From the NCBI RefSeq assembly GCF_015223065.1, contig NZ_JADFBY010000004.1:124001-188000 (forward strand): a DNA stretch of 64,000 nt. The letters are read 5' to 3'. This stretch comes from Mucilaginibacter sp. JRF. Lineage in GTDB: Bacteria > Bacteroidota > Bacteroidia > Sphingobacteriales > Sphingobacteriaceae. The notes beneath the pieces were generated by a model. The model saw nothing but the letters and a program-made list of their open reading frames with translations. It searched no databases and was not told the DNA's origin. This document shows, in pieces, positions 10,391-19,829 of the stretch (positions are counted from its first letter, which is position 1; every line of letters begins with the position of its first letter). The position numbers and the translations under genes are program-made.

Positions 10391-11524
10391 ATGAATCAAA
10401 CTAAAATATACTTAGATACCATTGTTTTTAGAATCCAAACTTTTGGAGGAGCATCAACCTATTGGAAAGAGCTATTAGTTAATTACTCAAAATTGAACAA
10501 CATAAATCTTGTAATTCAGGATGATGATACAAACAAGCTAAATCATGATGGAAAATCAGTTATAGATTCATATCGAAACAACCGACTGATTGTAGAAAAC
10601 AAGCTTCCGGTGGGTTTATTAAGATATATGCCTTTTACTAAAAGGCTTCCTCCAGCATCGTTATATCATGCCAGTTATTACAGAGTGTCTTTTCAACGCG
10701 ATATAGCGAATATATTCACTGTTCACGATTTTACACATAAGAGAGGATATGCATCAAGGTTCCCAAGAAAGTTGGTACATATTGGTTTAACAGCAATTGG
10801 CTTAAAAAGGGCTGATGGAATAATTTGCATATCAGAGAACACAAAAAAGGACCTACTTCACTTTTATCCTGAAATTGAAGAAAATAAGGTTAAAGTGATT
10901 TACCATGGTGTTAGTGATGACTTTCACCCTCTGCAGAAGAATTCAGGCTATAAATTTAGAGACATAACTGATTTAAATGAATCCTATGCATTATTTGTTG
11001 GTAAAAGAGGAGGATATAAAAAATTCGACCTCGTTCCGGAAGCAATAAAAAGAAATACAGATTTAAAGTTATTCATAATTGGTGGTGGTCCATTATCTGC
11101 TGCTGAGTTGGAGCTGCTTGAAAATAATTTACCAGGCAGATATGTTAAGTTAGATAATGTTAATAATTCTGAACTTAATATATTGTATAATTATGCTCAT
11201 AGTTTAATTTATACCTCCATTTACGAAGGATTTGGCATTCCTCTATTGGAGGCAATGAAAGCCGGATGCCCGGTAGTGACCAATCAACTGTCATCACTCG
11301 GAGAAATTTCAGGCGATGCTGCATTATTTATAGATCAAATAAACTCCGAGGAGTTAGCGAAGAAACTTAGCGCTTTAGCAGACATCAACCTTCGAAAAAC
11401 ACTCATAAGTAAGGGTTTTGATCAAAGTGCAAAATTTACATGGGATAAATGCGCCGCGGATACTTATAATTTTTATAAAGAAATTTATTATAAACGGTTT
11501 AGTAAACATTTAGATGATTTATAA
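10391..11524 (+). CDS. Glycosyltransferase family 4
   Basis: This 377-residue GT-B enzyme shows the typical GT4 features: FTVHDFTHKRG in the N-terminal domain, GIICISENTKKDL before the linker, FVGKRGGYKKFD at the start of the donor domain, and the SIYEGFGIPLLEAMKAG E-x7-E motif at about residue 276. It resembles mannosyltransferase-like proteins of O-antigen loci. Its last codons overlap the start of the acyltransferase gene by 11 nt, implying co-translation. Confidence 0.88.
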   Translation: MNQTKIYLDTIVFRIQTFGGASTYWKELLVNYSKLNNINLVIQDDDTNKLNHDGKSVIDSYRNNRLIVENKLPVGLLRYMPFTKRLPPASLYHASYYRVSFQRDIANIFTVHDFTHKRGYASRFPRKLVHIGLTAIGLKRADGIICISENTKKDLLHFYPEIEENKVKVIYHGVSDDFHPLQKNSGYKFRDITDLNESYALFVGKRGGYKKFDLVPEAIKRNTDLKLFIIGGGPLSAAELELLENNLPGRYVKLDNVNNSELNILYNYAHSLIYTSIYEGFGIPLLEAMKAGCPVVTNQLSSLGEISGDAALFIDQINSEELAKKLSALADINLRKTLISKGFDQSAKFTWDKCAADTYNFYKEIYYKRFSKHLDDL

Positions 11525-12068
11525 AATAAAGTGGCTTTTAATGACCTTGTTAGTTAGATTAAAAGTGCAAAAAATAGGTTTATTATCATACGTAGGTAAG
11601 CCTCTGTTTATCATCGGTGGCCGTAGAATTATTATTGGTAACAAGGTGAGAATATTTCCCGGAGCTCGTTTTGAAACACATAATAATGGCCACATTCTTA
11701 TTGAAGATGATGTATCAATTGGCCAAAATTTTCATTTAATCAGTTCTAATCAAGAATTAGTTATCGGTAAACATACCACCATATCAGGTAACGTATTTAT
11801 CACCAATATGGATCATCAGTATGACAAAATTGGTATACATGTTCTAAAGCAGGATTATTTAGTCAAAACCACTAATATAGGTGAAAACTGTTTTATTGGA
11901 TACGGTGCAGTAATTCAGGCGGGGACTACTTTAGGTAAGCAATGTATAGTGGGGGCAAATTCGGTAGTTCGTGGATCTTACCCGGATTACTGTGTTATTG
12001 TCGGTTCCCCCGGGCGAATTGTAAAACAATATAATGTTACTACCCAAAAATGGGAGAAAATGAATTAA
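11514..12068 (+). CDS. Hexapeptide-repeat (LbH) acyltransferase
   Basis: This 184-residue protein consists mostly of left-handed beta-helix hexapeptide repeats (IIIGNKVRI, ILIEDDVSIG, LVIGKHTTISG, TNIGENCFIGYGAVIQAG, CIVGANSVV). This is the fold of WcaF/LacA-type sugar O-acetyltransferases. An ITNMDHQYD segment carries the expected catalytic-type His. It probably O-acetylates a sugar of the polymer. It overlaps the preceding glycosyltransferase by 11 nt. Confidence 0.87.
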   Translation: MIYKIKWLLMTLLVRLKVQKIGLLSYVGKPLFIIGGRRIIIGNKVRIFPGARFETHNNGHILIEDDVSIGQNFHLISSNQELVIGKHTTISGNVFITNMDHQYDKIGIHVLKQDYLVKTTNIGENCFIGYGAVIQAGTTLGKQCIVGANSVVRGSYPDYCVIVGSPGRIVKQYNVTTQKWEKMN

Positions 12069-12093
12069 TATAAAGAACTTTGAATATTACTAT

Positions 12094-13233
12094 ATGAGTA
12101 AAAGAATTTTAATTACTGGAGGAGCTGGTTTTATAGGCTCAAATTTGGCTTTAAGGTTAATTGGTAAAGGGCATATTGTTACCGTTTTGGATAATCTGTC
12201 CCAACAGATACATGGAAATGATCCGGAGCGATCTTCTCCTTTATTTCAATCAATACAAAATAAGGTAACCTTTATTAAAGGCTGCGTCACATCACGTGAA
12301 GACCTGAAAAAAGCGATTGAAGATCAAGAAGTGATTGTACACCTCGCTGCAGAAACAGGTACAGGCCAGTCAATGTATCAAATAGAGCAATACGTAAATA
12401 TAAATATTGCGGGCACCGCAATACTACTTGATATTTTAGCGAATGAAGCAAACAGTATCACTAAAGTAGTGATTGCATCATCAAGATCGATTTATGGCGA
12501 AGGCAGGTATTTGAGCAAAGAGTTGGGATATGTTTATCCCTCGCATCGTGCAGATCCAGACATGGCAACTGGAAATTTTGAGGTAAGTTACCCCGGAATT
12601 GTAACGCCATTACAATTAGTTGCTACTGATGAAGAATCAAAAATACATCCATCTTCAGTGTATGGCATTACTAAACAGAACCAGGAACAAATGATAATGA
12701 CTGTTTGTCCAACTATTGGTATAGCTCCCGTAGCATTAAGATATCAGAATGTATATGGGCCAGGCCAGTCTCTTTCTAATCCATATACCGGAATTTTATC
12801 TATTTTTTCGACTTTGATCAAAAACGACAAAGAGATAAATATTTTCGAAGACGGTAAGGAATCTCGCGATTTTGTATTTATTGATGATGTTGTCGATGCT
12901 ACCATACTTGCAATCGAAAAAAATGAAGCCGATAACAATGTATTTAACGTAGGAACCGGAATAGCTACGGATGTATTAACTGTTGTAAATCAATTATTTA
13001 AAAACTATCAAAAGGAAATTCCTTATAAAGTTTCCGGAAATTACAGGTTAGGAGATATCAGACATAACTATGCTGATATCACTAAAATATCGACTATGCT
13101 TGGTTTTAGGCCGAAAGTTAGCTTTGAAGATGGAATTGTGAAATTTACCAAATGGGTAAATTCACAAGTCATAATAGCTGATAAATATTCTGAATCGATA
13201 ATTGAAATGAAGGAGAAAGGTTTGTTTAAATAA
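12094..13233 (+). CDS. NAD-dependent epimerase, dTDP-L-rhamnose 4-epimerase-like
   Basis: This extended SDR of 379 residues has the Rossmann motif GGAGFIGSNLA at residues 8-18 and the catalytic YxxxK in SSVYGITKQ near residue 189. The segment YGEGRYLSKELGYVYPSHR is characteristic of the Tll/WbiB dTDP-L-rhamnose 4-epimerase branch, which makes dTDP-6-deoxy-L-talose. The exact substrate is an inference, and UDP-glucose 4-epimerase-like activity remains possible. It starts 25 nt after the acyltransferase and ends 2 nt before the next gene. Confidence 0.82.
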   Translation: MSKRILITGGAGFIGSNLALRLIGKGHIVTVLDNLSQQIHGNDPERSSPLFQSIQNKVTFIKGCVTSREDLKKAIEDQEVIVHLAAETGTGQSMYQIEQYVNINIAGTAILLDILANEANSITKVVIASSRSIYGEGRYLSKELGYVYPSHRADPDMATGNFEVSYPGIVTPLQLVATDEESKIHPSSVYGITKQNQEQMIMTVCPTIGIAPVALRYQNVYGPGQSLSNPYTGILSIFSTLIKNDKEINIFEDGKESRDFVFIDDVVDATILAIEKNEADNNVFNVGTGIATDVLTVVNQLFKNYQKEIPYKVSGNYRLGDIRHNYADITKISTMLGFRPKVSFEDGIVKFTKWVNSQVIIADKYSESIIEMKEKGLFK

Positions 13234-13235
13234 TT

Positions 13236-14231
13236 ATGCAAAAGGGATCAGTTTTATTTATTTCACCAGCTTTCTTTGGTTACGAAACCGCCATTTGCAG
13301 CGCCATTAGGGCAAATGGATATGATGTTGATTTTTATGATGAACGAACATCCAATAATTCATTTTTAAAAGCAGTTTTTAGAGTAAAAAAAAGTTTATTG
13401 TCCTATTCAATTAACAAATATTACCATAAAATTCTAAATCAAATAAAGGGTAACAGGTACACCCATTTTCTCTTAATCAAAGGTGAGGTAGTTCCGATTT
13501 GGTTTATTAAAGAATTTAGGAAGCTAAATCCAGATGCAAAGCTAATTTATTACACATACGATTCATTTAATAACAACAATCAAAATTCACTCTTCATACT
13601 GGATCAATTCGATCATTGTTTTAGCTTTGATTTTGAAGATGTAAAACTAAATCCGGTTTTTAAATTAAAGCACTTATTTTTCACCAACGAGTTCCTAAAT
13701 CATGCTGAAAATCCGGCAAGAACTTATACTGCTGCATTTGTTGGCACGCTACATTCAGGGCGATATGCTATTGTGAAACAGTTGTTTAATAAATTAGAAA
13801 ACGCATATGTATTTTTCTACTCTCCGGCCAGGTGGTTCTTTTTTTTGGAAAGACTTTTAAACAAAACATATAAAACTATCGACATATCTGACGTTAGCTT
13901 TAGTAAAAAAGATCGAAAGGATGTCGCAGATGTTTTTAAATCATCAAAGTGCGTACTAGATATTCAACGCACAGGTCAAACCGGATTAACAATGCGAACA
14001 TTTGAAGTGTTGGCATCTGGAGCAATACTATTAACTACCAATTCCTACATAAAACAAACTGAATTTTACGATCCGTCTTATATAATAATCTGTGATCCTA
14101 CAAATCAGTTAGAATTAGACAACTGTAAAAAAGAAATTGAGCAAATCGTTGTACCCGAAAAGCCACTTTTTAACAGATCAGATGATTGTTACATAAATAA
14201 TTGGGTACAGGAGTTTTTGGTAGTTGACTAA
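13236..14231 (+). CDS. CgeB-like glycosyltransferase
   Basis: This 331-residue protein resembles the CgeB/DUF3880-type glycosyltransferases of Bacteroidota polysaccharide loci. Features are HFLLIKGEVVP in the N-terminal half, YYTYDSFNN after it, AAFVGTLHSGRYAIV at the start of the second domain, and GLTMRTFEVLASGAILLTTN near the C-terminus (R-x-F-E-x-x-AxG signature). It is probably the last plus-strand gene of the polysaccharide transcript, and the acyltransferase beyond it is convergent. The donor sugar is unknown. Confidence 0.72.
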   Translation: MQKGSVLFISPAFFGYETAICSAIRANGYDVDFYDERTSNNSFLKAVFRVKKSLLSYSINKYYHKILNQIKGNRYTHFLLIKGEVVPIWFIKEFRKLNPDAKLIYYTYDSFNNNNQNSLFILDQFDHCFSFDFEDVKLNPVFKLKHLFFTNEFLNHAENPARTYTAAFVGTLHSGRYAIVKQLFNKLENAYVFFYSPARWFFFLERLLNKTYKTIDISDVSFSKKDRKDVADVFKSSKCVLDIQRTGQTGLTMRTFEVLASGAILLTTNSYIKQTEFYDPSYIIICDPTNQLELDNCKKEIEQIVVPEKPLFNRSDDCYINNWVQEFLVVD

Positions 14232-14315
14232 ATTTGACGTAGGATCTTGCATTGAAGTTAACTAATTATTGCTGAAACTTATCGTCGTTAATCAATACTA
14301 CCTGTCTATTACTGC

Positions 14316-15425
14316 TTAAGTCATAATCACCTGCTTTGGTGTATTAAACCACTTATCGAATAATAGTATTAATGTTCTTTCTACAAGTCTATAAAAAACA
14401 ATGCTAAGGATTACGCAGAAAGGAATCACTGAAATCAAATAAAACTCTATGCCCAAATGCAAGTATTTAAATAAATATGCCTGTATTGCATATAGTTGCG
14501 CATGAATCAGATAGCAAGAATAAGAGGCATCGCCAGCCAATACTAAAACATTTACAATCCGCTGATGAAAAACTCTTTCAAACAATATAATTCCTAACAT
14601 AAATATGGCCGATGGGACTCCCCAAACAATAGCCCGATAGAAAGCATGACCATTGTTGTTTTCCAATTCGTGCATTGAATGCAAATCAAAATTGGGAGTT
14701 ACGAATATTGTAATACTCATTAATGTTAAACCGATAACTATGCTAAGAACTACCAGAATTTTCAAATCATTGCCTATATGAGTCAACTTGTTAACTCGCT
14801 TATATATCAAGCCACAAATCATTCCAAACGCAAATTCTAATAGTATTGGACTGGTTAAAAATTTCAATAATGGACTTTGAATATTAAAGGTCAATCCAAC
14901 TATGACTAATAATGAAATTGCGATAAATAACGATTTATAAATGTTTTTTCCAAATACCAAAAAAATACTGATTAACGTATAGAAATAGATCTCATACGAT
15001 AAGGACCACCCTACTCCTACAATTGGGTCAACAAACTTATAATCATCGAAAAATGGAAAAAACAATATAGACTTAAGCGCGCTTAGAATTGTTACTGATT
15101 GATGGTGAACAAAAATCATATTTAACGCAGTTAAGATCGTGAGCAGATAATACAATGGAAGTATTCTGATAAGTCTTCGTCCAAAGAACTTCTTCCAGTC
15201 GCTCCGCTGAGAATAGGAGGGAACAACAATCGTCATTATGAAACCACTTATTGAAAAAAACAGATCTACACCGATTGCCCCCCAGGTACTCAGATGATAA
15301 AATGATGCTAACGAATTTTCGACAGATAGTTTTTCACTGCCACTCAATCCTGCATGAAGAAATATGACAAGGCTAACTGCTATAACCCGTAATAATTGTA
15401 CCGAGTTTATCTTTTTTGCGGACAT
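14316..15425 (-). CDS. Acyltransferase family 3 membrane protein
   Basis: This is an OafA-type integral membrane O-acyltransferase with about ten membrane helices. It begins with the family signature INSVQLLRVIAVSLVIFLHAG and has GAIGVDLFFSISGFIM, which contains the conserved FFxISG pattern. The usual catalytic histidine is visible as LHAG in helix 1. The ATG at 15425 (MSAKKINS) is preferred over an in-frame TTG 12 codons upstream. It is convergent with the polysaccharide operon and may acetylate its product or another surface glycan. Confidence 0.85.
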   Translation of the reverse strand: MSAKKINSVQLLRVIAVSLVIFLHAGLSGSEKLSVENSLASFYHLSTWGAIGVDLFFSISGFIMTIVVPSYSQRSDWKKFFGRRLIRILPLYYLLTILTALNMIFVHHQSVTILSALKSILFFPFFDDYKFVDPIVGVGWSLSYEIYFYTLISIFLVFGKNIYKSLFIAISLLVIVGLTFNIQSPLLKFLTSPILLEFAFGMICGLIYKRVNKLTHIGNDLKILVVLSIVIGLTLMSITIFVTPNFDLHSMHELENNNGHAFYRAIVWGVPSAIFMLGIILFERVFHQRIVNVLVLAGDASYSCYLIHAQLYAIQAYLFKYLHLGIEFYLISVIPFCVILSIVFYRLVERTLILLFDKWFNTPKQVIMT

Positions 15426-15931
15426 GTAGTAATTTTTGCGCGAGTAGAATAAGACCAGCAAATCTGTGTCTTAATTCAAATTTGTAACGAAGTTTTTTTA
15501 GCGATAGCATTGACGATACAGCAAATATCTCCTCATTTACAAAGAAACATCCCGAGTAAGTAATGACACCTGCACAAAATTAATGAAAAACTATATACTT
15601 AGCCGGGTTATATAATTTAAGAGTATATAGCATTAAGGTTAGAAATTTCATTTGTCTAAGTTTGTTTCGATAAGGATAAGTTGAATGTAGGAAAAGAACG
15701 GCTCTCGGCACCAATTATTGCAACCAGTATAAAGCTTAGTACTTACAGCGTTCGATGGCGTATATTCAACACAACAAGTATCGCGGCCTGATTGGTCTTA
15801 AATATTATGCAGACAATGTACGTTCACATCTATTGATCGAATGTCTTTCAGGCTGGAAATAAAAAATTTAATCATTGTTAGGAATGGTCGTTTTATTATT
15901 AAGAATCAGATCATTGCTTAACCGGAGAGAA
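15426..15931. other. Gene-poor spacer at the island's left side
   Basis: This stretch of about 500 bases holds no convincing gene. A 35-codon open frame on the plus strand (15755-15862, ATG to TAA, beginning MAYIQHNKYRG) reads like protein but matches no family I know and may be a gene scrap. The rest is AT-rich, with stops in all frames. It separates the acyltransferase promoter side from the decayed T9SS cargo gene. Confidence 0.4.
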
Positions 15932-16727
15932 TTATCTTAATAGTGTGATGAACCCTTTGATTTCGGACAGCCCGTTCCCAGGTCGAACAAGATAGTAATA
16001 AGTGCCGGCGGGAAGAGGTTTGCCTTGGTGATTGCCATCCCAGGCCAGGACGTGATCTGTCGAAAAAAATAGCAATTGACCATAACGATTAAATATGGTG
16101 ACCGACGCACCCTGGATATTGAGACAAGCCGTCGATTTTCCATTGGTCATTGATCCCGTCGCCGTTCGGCGTAAATGTATTTACGATTTCCAGTTTAGGA
16201 AGTACGTTTACCCGAATGTTTGCGTAAGCGATGCAGCCTCCCTGTGACAACTATAGGGTGTAGTTCATTGTTTTTGCTGGGTCGGCGATCGGTCGCTGCC
16301 CTTCTGCGTCACTTAGTCCGCTTGCAGGGGACCAACGATATTTGATTCCTGTGCTTGTTGATTTAGGATCGAGTACCACATGGCCCTCTATGACAAATAC
16401 TTCCTGGGCAGTAGGGTAACCGGAGGGGGCAGGACTTGGACCGATCGTTTTGCGGAATCTACACAGCCGCTCACTGAGCGGAAATAATAAACGATCCGAT
16501 GAGTACCAAGACCAGCCATCTGCGGATCAAAGCGGCCGTCAGCATTGACCCCTGCGCCACTGTAATATCCTTGTCCCGGCACTGCAGAGCTTTCCCGCCC
16601 CTGATCGAGTATGACAGGTTGGCTATCCACGCAAATGTCTGGAATGGAAACCAGTTCAGCTATTGGTTTCTGATAGACATGGATAATGTGGGTACGGACC
16701 ACCTTACACGACCCGATCTGCTACTTC
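15932..16727 (-). pseudogene. Remnant of a T9SS-secreted gliding-motility-associated C-terminal (type B CTD) protein
   Basis: Read on the minus strand, this encodes the end of a large secreted protein. It has an Ig/PKD-like stretch (ELVSIPDICVDSQPVIL), a second one (IKYRWSPASGLSDAEG), then the linker TFTPNGDGINDQWKI and the CHU_C-type sorting domain (IFNRYGQLLFF, WDGNHQGKPLPAGTYYY, ending GFITLLR). The reading frame is broken at least three times: a frameshift near 16425, an in-frame TAG at 16251-16253 and a frameshift near 16115. The 5' part is missing beyond about 16727. The domain directs export through the type IX system, but this copy cannot be made intact. Confidence 0.8.
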
Positions 16728-16825
16728 CTAAAGCTATCGAAACGATATCAAACATCGCAGTTTTATATCAAGGAGCTGATAATGAAAACAAAAGAGCTAT
16801 AGTTGGTTCGATGTACCCCGAATGA
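16705..16825 (+). pseudogene. C-terminal scrap of a serine-recombinase-like gene
   Basis: The plus-strand reading just past the T9SS remnant gives KAIETISNIAVLYQGADNEN and then KRAIVGSMYPE before a TGA. The pattern (hydrophobic heptads, then KxxIxGSxxPE) resembles the end of Bacteroidota serine recombinases, where the last motif normally continues as PEKLxF. No upstream catalytic domain is present, so this is at best a tail fragment. The match is from memory of the family and is short, so confidence is low. Confidence 0.35.
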
Positions 16826-16932
16826 AGTAAACACCAATTATTTGATTTATAATATTTTATACTATATTTACTAACATTGAATACAGTATTATTCAACGCC
16901 TAAAATCCTTCTAAAAATATCACAATTAAACA

Positions 16933-18501
16933 ATGAGAAAACTATCATTGCTAACCCTCTTGATGTTTGTATTAGCAGGTCATCTGCTTGGGCAGGATGT
17001 CAACAATTTTCCTGTAGGAACCCCAACTATAAAGTATGACCTAAAATCTAAAAAACTGGAAGGTAAAATCCCTATAGACCATCCATTTATTTTTAGCATT
17101 TCCGGTATAAATGGTAAGGCCATAAATGCAATAGAAATATTTAAAGTATACTATGAAGATGGGATCAGAAAACTTGACAGTGGCAAAGCAAGTTTGATCG
17201 TCAGCAAAAGAGATCGTTTGATAGAAGACAACGGTATTAGTATTGCACTTCCAGCTTTTCGTGGTAATAAAGATTTCGACATCCTACTAACAAAGCCTAT
17301 TTCGGATAATGTCCGGGAGGAAATATTGGAACTTAACAAAATCTTGCACAAGATGCCTGCAGCGACCGATGCTGAACTTAAAGCGAATGATTCCTTAAAC
17401 AAGAAAGCAAGAAGCATTTTTGACCAGATTAACGATTTCGCTCCTAACGTCCAAAATCGATATTTCAGTGATGATTCCACTTTATTGCAAATAAAGTCCA
17501 AAATATATGATCGCGCTAAGCCATCCTATAATATTTTAACAAATCCATTGCCAGTTACGGTATATGTCCGTCAAGATTACCTACTACAATCTGAAGTGAC
17601 GACCATAGCTAATGCAATTGATAAAACTTCTCCCGTCTATAAAAGATTATTCATTATTCAAAAACTAGTTAATGACACTACTTTTCTTCCAATTTCAAGG
17701 GGGCATTATGGAGTGGATTATAAATATCCTTTACTAAAAAATCAGATAGATACTTTTGCTTTCAAAAAAAGAATAGAAAATCTAAATGCTACAACCAATT
17801 ACCTGGATTCTCTTCACAATGAAGTAACATTTGTTCAAGCACAATCACCATTGATTTTTGATTTAATTGAAAAAAAGATCAGATTGTTACTCGATGCATC
17901 CATTGCCAATCAAAAGTCAATTACCAAATATTTCGCAAAAATAAATGAGGCTATAGATACGGTATATAAAGAACAACCTATCTGGATTACAGCAACGAGT
18001 AACGTCGACGATTTGAATGCAAAAGGAGGTCGAATATTTGCGTTGGATGCGGGTATCATGTCATTAGGCGCGTTTGATAACAATAATCATTTTACCACTA
18101 TCCCCAAGTTATTTCTTGGTCTGAATATTTTCTTTAAACCGTACGATAAAAACATATCATCGAAGTATAGTATCAAAAGAAAACCCACTAAGAAGGAAAC
18201 CCACAGTTTGGAAAGCTACCGGTCTATTTGGAACAAATTATGTCTTACTGCCGGTTTTACACTGGGTGCGATGCAAAATAAAGATTTCGACAATCTCACA
18301 AATGGTGTAGCCATAACCCTTGGCCCGAGTTATAGTTTTTTCAACGCAGCGAGACTAAGTGCGGGAGTGTCTTTTCTGCGTAGAAACACCACCAACCCAT
18401 TAGCATCGGACAATAAAGTCATTCTGGGAGGATATGTTGCTATAAGTGCCGACTTAGACTTATTAGAACCAATCAAAAAAATCACATCTATCTTTTTTTA
18501 A
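16933..18501 (+). CDS. Uncharacterised exported protein with a beta-barrel-like C-terminus
   Basis: I do not recognise this 522-residue protein. It has a clear signal peptide (LSLLTLLMFVLAGHLLGQ). The middle is mixed alpha/beta with a helical segment around residues 140-360. The last 130 residues alternate hydrophobic strands and glycine (KLFLGLNIFF, LTAGFTLGAM, AITLGPSYSF, LSAGVSFLRR, VILGGYVAISADLDLL) and end in two phenylalanines, as outer-membrane barrels often do. The stop is 9 nt before the lipoprotein start, so the two are likely co-transcribed. It is the first gene of a five-gene module. A role in the outer membrane is inferred. Confidence 0.75.
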   Translation: MRKLSLLTLLMFVLAGHLLGQDVNNFPVGTPTIKYDLKSKKLEGKIPIDHPFIFSISGINGKAINAIEIFKVYYEDGIRKLDSGKASLIVSKRDRLIEDNGISIALPAFRGNKDFDILLTKPISDNVREEILELNKILHKMPAATDAELKANDSLNKKARSIFDQINDFAPNVQNRYFSDDSTLLQIKSKIYDRAKPSYNILTNPLPVTVYVRQDYLLQSEVTTIANAIDKTSPVYKRLFIIQKLVNDTTFLPISRGHYGVDYKYPLLKNQIDTFAFKKRIENLNATTNYLDSLHNEVTFVQAQSPLIFDLIEKKIRLLLDASIANQKSITKYFAKINEAIDTVYKEQPIWITATSNVDDLNAKGGRIFALDAGIMSLGAFDNNNHFTTIPKLFLGLNIFFKPYDKNISSKYSIKRKPTKKETHSLESYRSIWNKLCLTAGFTLGAMQNKDFDNLTNGVAITLGPSYSFFNAARLSAGVSFLRRNTTNPLASDNKVILGGYVAISADLDLLEPIKKITSIFF

Positions 18502-18510
18502 CCGTTCATT

Positions 18511-19233
18511 ATGAAAAAATCAATTACACTAATACTTATTGTTTTATTCATGGGATGTAAAACGGAAAAAATCGATCCGAATAAGATAATTTATGACTTA
18601 TTCATTAGTAATCGTACCCCACCGGCGAATGGGAGTAGCATAGTTGACATTGCTGTTCAATTAGATCCGACTGCTGACGACGATAAGAGAGAAGTTGTTT
18701 TTCATACATCAGCGGGCACATTCACAGGGAATAAAGACACGCTTTTTACTCGAAAAGCGGAATACATTGATGGCAAACTAACAGCAAACGTAAAGCTCTC
18801 TATTCCAATGTCACCGACTAAAATCTATCTGACCGTAAAACCAGCGAGTACCTCGAGATTTAATTCTTTTAATTTGAAGGATTCCCTTGAGGCAATTTTG
18901 GTAGCACCTGATAAAATTAAACTTAGTCCTTCAGCTCTTGCCGTTTCAACGGGATTCAGTGGGGAAGTATTATTAACGGCAACTCTTTCCAGGAATGGTG
19001 ATAATGTGTCCCGAGGTACTAAAGTCTTATTCGAAGATTTTCTGACTAATGGTCAACCAGCAAATGGTAGATATAGAATGGTCAAAGCTTCATCGGACGC
19101 CTCATCAGTTGCAACTTGTTACTATTCCCCCAATTACTTGACTCCAGGTACCGATATCTTGATTAAATGCACTTATATAGACAATGTAAGCATAAAAGAT
19201 TCTTGCTTTATAAATGTTGTACCTAAAAATTAA
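18511..19233 (+). CDS. Putative lipoprotein with Ig-like repeats
   Basis: This 240-residue protein starts with a lipoprotein signal (ITLILIVLFMGC, with Cys at residue 16 as the predicted lipidated residue). The remainder reads as two beta-sandwich units of the invasin/BIG type: NRTPPANGSSIVDIAVQLDP with FHTSAGTFTG, and LAVSTGFSGEVLLTATLSRNG with RGTKVLFEDFLTNG. It probably sits in the outer or inner membrane leaflet and may partner the barrel protein encoded 9 nt upstream. No specific function is known. Confidence 0.72.
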   Translation: MKKSITLILIVLFMGCKTEKIDPNKIIYDLFISNRTPPANGSSIVDIAVQLDPTADDDKREVVFHTSAGTFTGNKDTLFTRKAEYIDGKLTANVKLSIPMSPTKIYLTVKPASTSRFNSFNLKDSLEAILVAPDKIKLSPSALAVSTGFSGEVLLTATLSRNGDNVSRGTKVLFEDFLTNGQPANGRYRMVKASSDASSVATCYYSPNYLTPGTDILIKCTYIDNVSIKDSCFINVVPKN

Positions 19234-19237
19234 AACA

Positions 19238-19456
19238 ATGGAATTAAATGACGAACACATGGAAGGGGTTAACAACCGCTTACCCGACCTAATCAAAAAA
19301 TTCAATTCACTTCTTGACGAAGAGGGATTTAAACATTTAGAAATCGCAGACTTAGTTTTCCGACTTAGTCAATGTACCCCCCCAGGCTACTGCCCTTCAG
19401 GTATAGGACGATGGGTACGAAATAATCAAGGCGGTTTCGATTGTGTTTGCCAATAA
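19238..19456 (+). CDS. Small Cys-rich C-terminal peptide, 72 residues, unknown
   Basis: This small protein has an acidic helical N-terminal part (NRLPDLIKKFNSLLDEEGF) and a short Cys/Gly/Pro-rich tail (CTPPGYCPSGIGRW and FDCVCQ). Cysteines are at residues 46, 52, 69 and 71. The start at 19238 is 4 nt after the lipoprotein stop; an upstream in-frame start at 19214 would overlap that gene and looks less likely. The leader-plus-tail layout recalls ribosomally made peptide precursors, but no modification enzyme is nearby and there is no GG processing site. Its function is unknown. Confidence 0.6.
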   Translation: MELNDEHMEGVNNRLPDLIKKFNSLLDEEGFKHLEIADLVFRLSQCTPPGYCPSGIGRWVRNNQGGFDCVCQ

Positions 19457-19474
19457 GTAAAAGCCTTTTACATC

Positions 19475-19518
19475 GAGAATCAAGCTCATATATCAGTGAA
19501 TTTGATTCTCATCTCTTC
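19475..19518 (+). terminator. Possible weak terminator after the Cys-rich peptide gene
   Basis: A 9-bp perfect inverted repeat (GAGAATCAA at 19475-19483 and TTGATTCTC at 19502-19510) has an 18-nt loop and is followed by a pyrimidine-rich tract. The loop is long and the T-run is broken, so this could also be an RNA structure that sets relative expression inside the module. Confidence 0.3.
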
Positions 19519-19550
19519 TTCTTTATCTCGAAATATTTAACCTTAATAAT

Positions 19551-19829
19551 ATGACCGATACAGATAAAAATAAAGATAGAGCACCAGAAGACAAAGAGAT
19601 CAAAGTAGCAAAAATCGCGGCATGGCAGGCTATCATTATTGCAGTTATAACAACTGCCGGGGGATACTTTGTTGCTAAAATTTCGGCTGGCACATCTGAC
19701 CAAAACCCTACACCTGTTAGTGTCACCCCAAAGCAAAACACAAACCTGGTAAACAAACTTCCAGAAGAAAAGAACTCCGACTTGTATGAACTGCGTAAAG
19801 ACATCAGCATCTTTGATCTAAGACAATGA
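19551..19829 (+). CDS. Small single-helix membrane protein, unknown
   Basis: This 92-residue protein has a charged N-terminus (about 20 residues rich in D, K and E), one predicted membrane helix (AAWQAIIIAVITTAGGYFVA) and a soluble, low-complexity C-terminal tail. No family is recognised. Its stop overlaps the start of the next gene by 4 nt (ATGA), which argues for coupled translation and a joint role. It lies 94 nt after the Cys-rich peptide gene, beyond a weak hairpin. Confidence 0.6.
   Translation: MTDTDKNKDRAPEDKEIKVAKIAAWQAIIIAVITTAGGYFVAKISAGTSDQNPTPVSVTPKQNTNLVNKLPEEKNSDLYELRKDISIFDLRQ

Noticed and set aside
15755..15862. 35-codon open frame in the left island spacer
   Set aside because: Protein-like but too short and unmatched to call as a gene; listed only within the spacer description.
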